Shown here one piece after another: positions 32,659 to 42,900 of a stretch of 64,000 nucleotides of DNA. The stretch spans positions 346,221,324-346,285,323 of the forward strand of contig OX465598.1 in the NCBI GenBank assembly GCA_950022295.1, in the 5' to 3' direction. Numbering within the stretch: position 1 is the stretch's first letter; every line of letters begins with the position of its first letter. The notes beneath the pieces were generated by a model, which searched no databases, was not told the DNA's origin, and worked only from the letters and a program-made list of their open reading frames with translations. A program made the translations under genes and the position numbers. The stretch comes from Bromus sterilis (taxonomy: Eukaryota > Streptophyta > Magnoliopsida > Poales > Poaceae).

Positions 32659-35600
32659 TCAGGAAGTCGGAGGCACGGAGCTAGAAGATGGAGCAGTCGG
32701 ATCCGATTTCGCTTCAGAAAACGTGGCACCAGTTTGCTTGGATCTCGGAGATGTTTGAGATGAGACGCTATCAGAAAGCTCCTCGGCCAGGCCAGAGATT
32801 GAAGGTGCAGCGAGTGGGTTCCCCCCCTCATCGAGATACGGAGTGTACTCGTAGGGAGAGAACCAATTCACCATGGAGCTGGCAAGCCGATTGACTTCGG
32901 TATAGGTCTTCTCCAGCAGGTCGGAGGCATTTTCTCGGAGGCTGTAAAGTTGGGAGAGCTTCACCTGAGGGTACCAGCTCAGCACAGTCTGGAGGGCGGT
33001 TTTTGCACCAGTCCGACCGGCAGAGTTCAGCAAGACATCGATCCGACGAGGGATAGCCTTCAGGAGAATCCGAGTCTGTTCAGTAGTAGCATTCGGAGCT
33101 TCCCCTTCATCAGAATCTTTTTCATCTTGTGCTTCAGCCTTGTCGGTCCCGGCGGAGGAACCAACAACATGTTTCATTTTTTGAAGGCCAGCCTTAAGCT
33201 CAGTCGGCGACCACAATGATTCAGAAATCTTCAGGATGCCGAGCTTGAATGACAAGGCAATCCCCTTGATAACAGGAATACGGGCTTCGGTGCCGATTAA
33301 ATATTCATGCCGAGTCGAGACATTATCTTCAAGTTGGCAGGTCCCTCCGGCAGCAACAGTTTCCTCTCGGGATTTGGCAACGTCCGCATAGGCAGCTGCT
33401 TCAGACTCGGGCCAAGCTTCTGTGTCACAAAAGAAAGTGTTAGCAACGCGATAGAGGAGGAGAGCAATAGTAAAATGCACTCGGATGCAGGAAACACTCA
33501 CCGCTAAGGAGGACGTCCATCTCGGTCATGGTGTCGCAGAAGCCTTTGGCTCGGCGGCGCAGTCGGGTGGTCTCTTCATAGTTGCGTTTCTCCAACTCTT
33601 CAAATTTGGCGATGTGTTCATCACGATCTCGCCGAATGGAATCGCGTGCAGCCACCGCTTCATCCCTTTCAGCTTGCAAGGCCTCTCGGGCGGCGACGGC
33701 GGCGTCTGTCTCGGCAAGGAGACCATCACCAGTGGCCGTCACGGCAGCTATGTCGGCCAGATGTTTTCTCTCGAGGGCAGCCATCTCAGGACGAAGGCCT
33801 TGGGTAGTCCGATTGAGATCATTTTCCACCCCCTGCAGTCGGATCGCTTCTTCCTTGGCTTTGGCGAGTGCTGGACCAGATTGGTCAAGTTCTGCAGTCA
33901 ATTCAGCAATTCGGCCCTGAAGGTCATCTACCATGGGAGTAGAAGCTAGAAGAGAGCATGAAGATATGAGAACAGGAGCAATTGTTTAAATCGGAGAGAA
34001 GACAGAAATGGTATAGAAGTTACCTTTCAGTTTAGTGATCTCAGCCGATTGGTTGTTGACCTCCAGCTGGGCCTGGGCAAGAGTTCGGAGGCTGGCAGTA
34101 TAAGCATCAAGAAGCTTCTCGAGGACCTCACGTTTTTCTTCCATAACAGCCTGAGAGGAACAACAGGATGAAGTTAGAGACACGACAGTCAGCAAAAGGT
34201 GTTAAAGATCCGAACCGATTGCAACCAGTCGACCCGAATCTCGGGGACTACACCCAGTGGGTGCGCTCGCCCACCGGAAGGAAAGTCTCCTGATTGAGGA
34301 AAGAAAATGATAAAGCAAAAGGTGTTAAAGATCCGAACCGATTGCAACCAATCGGCCCGAATCTCGGGGACTACACCCAGTGGGTGCGCTCGCGCGCACC
34401 CACCGGAAGGAAAGTCTCCCGATTGTGGAAGGCAAACAATAAAGCAAAAGGTGTTAAAGATCCAAACCGATTGCAACCAATCGGCCCGAATCTCGGGGAC
34501 TACACCCAGTGGGTGCTCTTGCGCGCACCCACCGGAAGAAAAGCCTCATGAGTAAAGGAAAGACCTAAAAAGAAAGTCAAAAGTTACCGTATGGTGAGAG
34601 GTGAGTTGTTGGACGTCCCGAGCAAGGGCAGCGGAAAAGTTATTCACCCGGCTCAGAGCAGTCGTCACGGGATCTTGAGGACGATGCGAGGCGTCAGTCT
34701 CGGTGCCGACGTGACGGGCGCGAGAGTACTCGGCCCGGAACTGGTCCACCGAGCGCATAAGAATTTCCGACGCAGAGGAGGTCGGCGTTGACGCTGAAGT
34801 TTGAGCAGCGGTGGAAGCAGCGACAGTAAGGGCTGGTGGCATCGACGTCACTTGAGGGCCAGAGGCACCCGATTGCGACGGCGGTACAATCGGACGAGCT
34901 GGAGCAGAGGTGATAACGGCGACTGGCGGCAGGGTCGTCGTTGTTGGTGGCGCGGGTAGAACAACCGGCGGCACGTTTGTAGTAATCGGCGGGGCCGACA
35001 CCACGATCGGCGACGGGGTCGTCACCATCGGCGGCTCGAATGCGACAGTTGAAGCAGGCGTAGTCGCGGCAGGGGAGGCCGAGGTGGAGCGGCGTGGCGG
35101 AGACGAGGCAATCGGATCGACCGATTGCGGTCCTCTGCCACCAGGAGCCACCCTTTCAGCCGCATGCTTGGAAGTCTTGGAGGCAAGGGTGGAAGAGAAG
35201 GTCCTCTGAGTCGTCGCGAGGCGGGCCTTCTTGGAGGCGCGCTCGGCATCCTTGGAGGAGCGATGAGAAGCAGTCGGCCGCTTGTGGACGGCGGCAGCAG
35301 AAGCAGCAGGTGAGATGACGGCGCTGGCGCGAACCGGAACGCCAGTGTCGACATCGTCAAGCCCAATCGGCTCCCTGAAAGAAGAAAGAAGAGGAGAATC
35401 AGTATAAGAAAAAGATAGTAAAATGCAAGGCGTGAAGGTAAAGTCATACCCGATTGTTTTCGGCGCACCAGAGGGCATCCGACATCTCAGCGGGGCGACG
35501 TTCAGTGGCGCCTGCGCAGTCGGCTTCCGAGTGGTCGTGTCCTGAGGCTGTTTGCCTTTGCCGGCTGTCGGCGTGGCTTTGGCAACCTTGCCTAGAGCAG

Positions 35601-36904
35601 TACCAGCGGAGGAGCTGGTGGTCGAGGTGCGCTTAGCCGGCACCTTCGGAGGTTTGGCACGAAGAGCTGCATCAGAACCATCAGCCTTTGAGACACTATC
35701 ATCATCACCCCATTCGGCCAAAAATTGCTCAAGGGAAGGGTCAGGCGTACCCCCTTGAGCTGGCGGTTGGGTGTCGGTCTTCGGGGGGTCGGCGGCTCTG
35801 ACGTCGGCATCATCGGCGTCCATGGAGTCGGAGGATTCTCCGGAAGACTCGTCGTCATCTTCATCGTCGTCACCGGACTCGGCGGAAGGAATCTCGCCGT
35901 TATACTCAAAATCGGCGGGGTCCTCCTCCGCGCGGTCGGGGGCGTACACGCCAGCCTCCTGGCCATCTTCCATCAGGTCAGACTGAATAAAGTGCTGGAA
36001 AGAAGTCAAAAGTAATTAGAAAAGCTGACAGAGAAAGTAATCGGACGAAAAAGCAATCGGAGCATACCACAGGCGGCTTCTGCTGGCGAGTGAGGTAATC
36101 AAGCCCGAAGCGGAAGGGGTCAGGCAAAGGGCTGGATGTAATAGCCTTCACTCGGGCGCAGAGATCTTCTTTCTTCACCCGCCACGTGCAGAGCCGAGTG
36201 GGGTCTCGAAGACCTGACATGTCGCAGAGGCAGTGCACTCGGCGCTGCAGGGGGAGAATCCGAGCTTGGAGCCAAGCGGCTACTAGGTCGGTCGAGAGAA
36301 GTCCTTCTTGCTCCAGCTCGGCGACTCTGGCAACCTGGGCGTCGACGTCGCAATCTCCGACACCATGCTTCAGCGACCACTGATGCTTTTCAGTCGGCCG
36401 GGCGAGGGAGAACTCGGGCAGGTTCAGGAGATCGGGGCCTTGGTCAGGTGACTTGACCTAGAAGAACGAGGTCTGCCAGTTTTTGCAGGACTGGACGATC
36501 TCGGGACTCTTGTACTTCGGCTTGCCGGCTGCGACGAGGCAGCCACCGCAATCGGTCATGTCGGCCGGGTACGTGGGTTCGCCGCCTTCGATGGTGGAGG
36601 GCACCACAGTTCCCGTCCGAGCGTTGTGAGGTCGGAGATTGAAGAATCGCTTCCAGAGAGCGATGCTGGGACGACAGCCGAGATACCCTTCGCAGAGTGT
36701 CACGAAACCGGAGAGAATCATGATGAAGTTGGCTGCGAGGTGATGAGGTTGCAGTCGGTGGAAGTCAAGAAACACGCGGAAGAAGGAGCTGGCGGGAAGG
36801 CCGAATCCACGCTCGAAGTGAGCGAGGAACACGAGTCTCTCGCCAGCGCGTGCGCTGGGCACGACCTCGGCGCCGGGAATACGCCATTCGACCCCTGCGG
36901 GCAT
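32659..36904 (-). pseudogene. Six-exon antisense gene of the Tat element (putative gypsy-type transposon protein), one internal stop
   Basis: Minus-strand exons by splice site and phase are 36068-36904, 35450-35994, 34588-35374, 34024-34150, 33502-33945 and 32659-33419. All introns are GT-AG and all phases agree, for 3501 nt or 1167 codons. Exon 1 starts MPAGVEWRIPGAEVVPSARA and resembles the grass family annotated as putative gypsy-type transposon protein (GLPASSFFRVFLDFHRLQPH, MILSGFVTLCEGYLGCRPS). Exon 1 has one TAG at 36458-36460, codon 149. Exon 2 is acidic, exon 3 is proline-, threonine- and alanine-rich and disordered, exons 4 and 5 are a long coiled coil (DLQGRIAELTAELDQ), and exon 6 is a mixed C-terminal domain. 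Function is unknown; a structural or regulatory role for the element is only a guess. Confidence 0.8.
34191..34560. repeat. Three tandem copies of a 123-129 bp repeat in intron 3 of the antisense gene
   Basis: AGCAAAAGGTGTTAAAGATC begins copies at 34191, 34314 and 34443. Each copy carries ATCTCGGGGACTACACCCAG and CCACCGGAAG. The array lies in the intron 34151-34587 of the antisense gene. Confidence 0.85.
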
Positions 36905-37247
36905 TTTCCGGGCGCGAATCAGGGACTGGACGGCGCTGGCGGTGGCCTGAGAGCCTTTCCAGCACCCGTGGCTCGCCTGGGAGGTATCTCGCCGTGGCGC
37001 CAAGGCGTTCGCGGGCGGGGAGAAGAAGAGAGAAAAAGAGGGAGGCAGAGCGCGAGAGAAGCGGTGAAGATTTACCGCGGAGGCGGCGGAGGTGGCAGAG
37101 AGCACAAGTCTGTGGCCGGAGCAGATCCAAGGTGCAGAGGTCCGTGGCAGAGAGCTTCGCGTGGAGCTGCAATGGCGCAGAGGAGAGAGAGCTAGAGGTT
37201 GAAGATGGCGTTTGGGAGGAGGAAGAGGCGAAGGCCCTCCCCTGTGA

Positions 37248-37254
37248 CTTATAT
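37248..37254 (-). promoter_or_regulatory. Candidate TATA box for the antisense gene of element C
   Basis: The minus strand reads CCCATATAAGTC about 345 nt upstream of the antisense ATG at 36904 and 450 bp from the 3' LTR. It lies in an otherwise GC-rich region. No other evidence of a start site is visible. Confidence 0.4.
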
Positions 37255-37691
37255 GGGCGGCGGGGGAGGGGAGTGGGATGCTTCTGCGGCTGTGTGGCTC
37301 GGTGTGGCCTAGGGCACAGGAAGGGCAACCGGCAAACCAGCGCAAAGGATCCCGGCGCAAAAGGCGAGGCGTGCGACGTGGGGGTCAGGCCGTGCAGTTA
37401 TGTCAAGTCGCGTGTGGGTCATGGGTCCCAGCTCATTGATCACATCCCGGAAGAGTCGGAGGTAACCGTTGGAACTAAATCGGCGAGAGATGTCTTTCTC
37501 AAAAAGTGAAGACACGAATTGGGAGCGAACCAGATCCAATCGGACAAAAAGTTGGTCAGCCGAGTGGGATCTCCGAGTCGGTCGATGAACTCGGAATGAC
37601 GCACTCGATGAGGCCATAGCAGTCGGAGGATATCAAGAGAAATTAAAAACTGCAAAGGCCCCGCGGTCAAGTGACCGAGGGACCTTTACAA

Positions 37692-37704
37692 CTTTAGGGG
37701 CTAC
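37692..37704 (+). other. polypurine-tract region of element C
   Basis: CTTTAGGGGCTAC abuts the 3' LTR at 37705. An AGGGGCTA-like sequence before TGTCGGGG is usual in grass Tat elements and primes plus-strand synthesis. Confidence 0.6.
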
Positions 37705-38693
37705 TGTCGGGGGACCGGTACCCGGGTAGGCTAACCCAAGCGGAAGCAACCTTTCAAGACAAGGATGGACCGATTGGACCGCAGCTGGGCCGAGCTGGGC
37801 AGATGTACGACCGATTGCTCCAAGGCAATCAGCCGTATCAAATGCCAGCAGTCGGCCCAGGCGCAATAGGACCACCCTTCCTTCACCAAGACGATCATCC
37901 GATTGGTCCGCAGCTGGGCCGAGGCTGATACTTAGAAGGCCGATTTCCCAGAGCAATCGACTTTGCCAGGTACCACCAGTCGGCCCAGGCGCAATCGGAA
38001 CCACCTAATACCCAGTCGGGGGTATGATTACGAGGTCATAAATGCCATATCCAGAGATATCTAGGTGGCAGGAAGGCCAGGTCATGTCAAAGATCTGGGG
38101 GAGATACGGTGTCGACCTCTCCGCCGATTCCGCGGACAGGCCGACAAGACCGCACCCCCTAGCTGCACTGTTCATCCCTACGCTCTACGAGTCTACAACA
38201 TGGGCCGCCGCTCGTAGGTTCCGGATCAGCCGGAGAGGAGCAGTCGGTGGGCCCAGGCCGATTAGAGGATGACAACTGGGCCCATTCGGCAATGAAGTTA
38301 CCGAAGTACCCTGGGCTCACACTATAAGAGCCAGGGTACCCCTCCTGCGTGAGGGACGCCCCGCACTAGATCACCATTACTCACTTTCCCCTCAGTTCGT
38401 TCACTGCCTGTAGTTACTCCTCAGGGACGCAGGAGAGAGCATTGCCCACGGCGGCGGCGCTCACCTTCCCCTGAGAAGATAGAGAAGCAGTTATTGTAGC
38501 CAGAGCGTTGATATATAAGAGACAAGCAGGAGTAGGGGTGTTATCTCTCCGGAGAGCCCCGAACCTGGGTACATCGTGGTGTCCTCCACCGTGTTTGTGC
38601 TCAACCCGATTCCGGCACCATTGACATTCTCTCCCTCGCGTCTTCCCCTCACTTTAGCCATCCCATGGCATCTGACGTTACATATCGACGACA
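37705..38693 (+). repeat. 3' LTR of gypsy element C
   Basis: 989 bp, same length as the 5' LTR, with about 20 substitutions and no indels seen. It ends CATATCGACGACA before target copy ACCAT. Confidence 0.93.
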
Positions 38694-38698
38694 ACCAT

Positions 38699-39035
38699 CA
38701 TATGGACGCCGTCGCGCTGCCGGAATCGGGATCCGGATCAATCTTCTTTCCGCTGCTCTTCTGGTTCGGAGCCCGGAGGGACGTCGGTTGCACCGTACGT
38801 GTGTAATCCCGCGAGGCACTACACGTGTGGTGCTACTTCATCGTCGGAGGTTCTTCAACACGACAGGGAGGTCGTAGGATCAGAGTCTACGCCAACCACG
38901 TTCGAGGAATGTTTCCCTCTTTCGGTCTTCAAAGGTATGAACACCGATTCCTTCCGTTACATACATCAGCATAGCATAGATCTTGGGTTCGGGACTCGTA
39001 GGTAGGAATTTTTTTTTCTGCGCCGATCCCCAACA
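38699..39035 (+). repeat. 5' LTR of element A, right piece
   Basis: Resumes the LTR after gypsy C and matches 54805-55145 of the 3' LTR. It ends CGATCCCCAACA at 39035. With the left piece the LTR totals 1668 bp. Confidence 0.9.
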
Positions 39036-39990
39036 GTGGTATCATGAGCAAGGCTATGCGTATATGTATTGTACGGGTAGAACACATCTAGGATGTGGGC
39101 ATCAATTCTCCAATTGTTACCCTCCCACGTGTACTCGTTTAGCGTTGCGGCAATGTCCTGATGAAGGGGCCCCGACCGACCTTACGCGTTTACGCGAGAC
39201 TGGTTCCACGCTTGACATATGGCTTGTACCATATAAGTGGCTGGGGGTGTCTGTCTCTCTAACATTAGCGACGCGAAGACGTTTGCAACGGAGGGCCCCG
39301 ACAGCGGTGTAATAGAGACGATTGCAGGATTGGTGTTGTGGCTTGTCTTCGCAGGATAGAAAGCGGTTCTCTCTCGAAACCCCTTAGAAGCCACATAAAA
39401 CTTGCAAAAGATAAAGTAGAAGGCGTTTTAACTTTAATTTGCATGTAAGGGGGGATCATAGCTTGTATGATTTACAGTTTTACTTCCTGTCTTGCTAATA
39501 TGCTAGATATGCGACGGTAGCATGATAGGATAATATCTCTCAATACCATGATTGTATTCTCCCTTAGTGGGCACCGCCTGGAAGGATCTCTTTATGATAG
39601 GCACGCCGTGACGATCGGGTGTCATACATACATTAGCGATCGCATGAGGTTGGGTTTCGCAAGCCTAGCATATGCAGATATGGCCTTGCTGAACACCATA
39701 CACTAAGGTTCGACTGGCAGGCTTGACATATGTAGATATGAGCTTGGGATACGGATGACCGAAAGGTTAAGCATGAGTCATATAACGGATATGATTGGGA
39801 TGATGGCCTACCTAGGGAGATGTGTCGTCGACCGTGTGATATTCGAGGACGATCATTCAAACTAGGATTATGTTAATCACTTAGTAAATTTGGAGAAATG
39901 TTTAGCTAAGTGGGAGTTTTAGAATTAATTAAAATTGAACTCCAATTATGAACAAAGTCTAAATATGTGTTTTGAAAATAACCATTGTAG
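39036..39990 (+). other. Leader of element A with primer binding site
   Basis: TGGTATCATGAGC at 39037-39049 is a tRNA-Met primer site with one extra base, which would weaken priming. The rest is the untranslated leader, alignable to 47207-48156 in element B. No gene is seen. Confidence 0.7.
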
Positions 39991-42900
39991 ATGGCTGCAC
40001 CTCGCCCCTCATTCAACTTAGGGTCATTCCTAGACAAAGACAAACTGAAAACCGATGGGTCAAACTTCACCAACTGGTTCCGCACTCTGAGGATTCTCCT
40101 CGTTCCCCTCAAGATGGCATACGTACTAGAGGCCGCGTTAGGTGACGAACCTCCAGCAGACGATAGTCAGGATGAGAAGAATGTCTACCTCTCCAAGACG
40201 AATGATTACAACCTTGTACAAAGTGGAATGCTTTACTCCATGGAGGCTGAGCTGCAGAAACGCTTTGAGAGGATGGGTGCATATAAGATAATGATGAGGA
40301 CATGGCTACCATAGTTACACCCATAACCCCTGCTAAAATACCTACTGGACCAATTACTAGAGATCGTGCACACCAATTAAATTATCAGGTACTTTCGTTT
40401 CTTGGTAATGTTTCTAATGTTCATGTGAATATGATGCTGCCTAACGTCGATATATTTCTGTTGCTGACAAATGAAGGACCTGGCATGGACAATAAGGATG
40501 AGCATTGGAGCATGTTCAAGCATGTAGATGATGAGGACATCACTATCATGGATATGACCATTAATTCCTCTATATTTGATCAACAAATGAAGTCAATACA
40601 AAGGGGCATGATTGTGTGCTGTACAAGAAGTTATTTCACGTCACTTTTGGCCCAAGAGAAGATAGAGACCAAGTCTTTCACGTCATGGACTCAGATTCGG
40701 ACTGCAGATATATGCCCAACTTCAAACAGCCGCCTTTTCTACATACGAACTCCAAATTGGGTGATTCTTTCTGCTGGTGATAGCTTATCTCGTGTAGTTT
40801 CGAACCCAATTGGTTTCACCTTCAAATTCCTTCTGAGCGTGGAGATATTGCGAAAAAGGTGGGACCCAGCAGCAGAATCCGAGTCAAAGTCTAACTCAAT
40901 TGGTGTTGCATCACCTCCACATGGGTCCAAGTGCCTTGTACGACCTAGGTTTAGTTTTTGGACTCCTTGGGACGTCCTTCCACCCCCTTGGCCTCCACTC
41001 TTTAGTCCTATATAAGTAGATCAATCCCTAGGGTTTTCTTTGGATTTTTTTAGTTAAAAAGACTGCTTAGCTAATTGTCGCATCTTCGTGTACTCGGTTT
41101 GTGTCCAACGACCAGATCAAGACCTCTTTTGGAATCCCAACTTTATTCATACTTCATCTACATATTCGCAATATTCAGATTGATTTATCATAGTTCTTGC
41201 TTGTTCTTCGATTGCTTGCAGGCACTAGACCTTCGTGGTTAGGTTGATCGTGCTCCGGCGTGGTCAATAACCTCTAGAGATTGGTTTAGCGATTGCTAAG
41301 GCGCGATGTTGTTTCATGTTCGTAGTCAGATCGTCAAAGTCGTCTCCACAAAATCGAAAGTTATATCTCATCGAAAGATCGGGACACCCCGCCTCTATCA
41401 GATAATCACCGACCTCAAGGCCGTCTTTGCACCCCAAGCCAGGGCTGAACGTTATGAGGCTTCTGAAGCTTTCTTATCAGCAAAGATGGATGAGCATAGC
41501 AGTGTTAACGAGCACGTGGTCAAGATGTCTGGCTACGTTCAACGCTTGAATTCTCTGGAATGTCAGATTCCAGATGAACTTGTTGTTGATAGGGTGCTGC
41601 AGTCGCTGCCCCCTAGCTAGAAAGGCTTTGTGTTGAACTACAACATGCAGGGGATGACTAAGACCCCTTCTGAGTTGTTCGCCATGCTGAAAACTGCTGA
41701 GGTTAAGATCAAGAAGGAGCATGCTGTATTCATGGTCAACAAGACCGTTGAATTCAAGAAGTCTGGCAAGAAGGAGAAGGGAAAGAAGGGAAGCCCGAAG
41801 AAGGGTGACAAGCCAGTTGTCACTCCTCGTAAGGCACCCAAACCTGGACCCAAGACCGGCGTTGAGTGCTTCTACTGCAAGGGTGATGGTCACTGGAAAT
41901 GCAACTGCCCCAAGTACCTAGAGGATAAGAAGGCTGGCAAGATTGTCAGAAGAGACAAAGGTATATTTGATATACACGTTATTGATCTTTTCTTAACAAG
42001 CGCTGGGAAAAAATCCTGGATATTTGATACAGGATCTGTTGCTCACATTTCTAACTCCTCTCAGGGGCTACGGAATAGGTGACGCTTGATGAAAGATGAA
42101 GTGACAATGCGCGTGGGAAACGGTTGCCGGATTGAAGTGGTGTTGGTCGGCACGAAGCATCTTAGTCTCCCTTCGGGATTAGTTTTGATTTTGAATAAGT
42201 GCTACTATGTACCCGCATTGAGTGTGAACATCGTTAGTGGTTCTTGCTTGAAGCGAGACCACTATTCTTTTAAGTCAGATACAATTGGTTGTGCGATTTA
42301 TAAGGATGATGTGTTTTATGTTCACGCACCGGAGAAAAAGGGCTTATTCATTCTTAATCTCGATTGTGATATACTTCATATTGATAACGTAGAGGCCAAA
42401 AGATTAAAACCTAGTGGCGAAAAACACATGACGATGTGGCATTGTCGACTTGGTCATATTGGTGAAAAGCAAATGAAGAAGCTTCATGATGATGGACTTC
42501 TGGAGTCATTGGACTTTGGATCCCTTGACACATGTGAACCATGCCTTATGGGCAAGATGACAAGGAATCCATTCAATGGAACAATGGAGCGTGCGGAAGA
42601 CTTGTTATGGATCATACATTCAGATGTATGTGGACCTATGAACGTCCCCACACGCAATGGTCTTCGTTACTTCGTGACCTTCACAGATGACTTAAGCAGA
42701 TATGGGTATATCTACTTAATGAAACATAAGTCTGAAACCTTTGAAAGGTTCAAGGAATTTCAGAGTGAGGTCGAGAATCAACTCGGGAAGAAAATCAAGC
42801 ACCTTCGATCCGATCGAGGAGGTGAATATTTAAGTCACGAGTTTGGCGATCATCTTAAGACTTGTGGCATCGTACCACAACTTACGCCGGCAGGAACACC

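Larger units (their letters stand above)
24211..38693 (+). mobile_element. Element C: Ty3/gypsy LTR retrotransposon, Tat lineage, 14.5 kb
   Basis: Two 989-bp LTRs (TGTCGGGG to CGACGACA), and a target duplication ACCAT at 24206-24210 and 38694-38698. The order gag-PR-RT-RNase H-second RNase H-IN is that of the Tat lineage of plant gypsy elements. A large region between IN and the 3' LTR holds an antisense gene. The LTRs differ at about 20 of 989 positions by hand count (2.0%, about 0.8 My at 1.3e-8). Four stops (26110, 27382, 28247, 30337) and two frameshifts (near 27700 and 29755) disable gag-pol. Confidence 0.92.

Noticed and set aside
22880..39035. Reading element C as the owner of the LTRs at 22880 and 38699
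   Set aside because: Those LTR pieces join to one copia-type LTR matching 45177-55145, while C has its own 989-bp LTR pair and ACCAT duplication.
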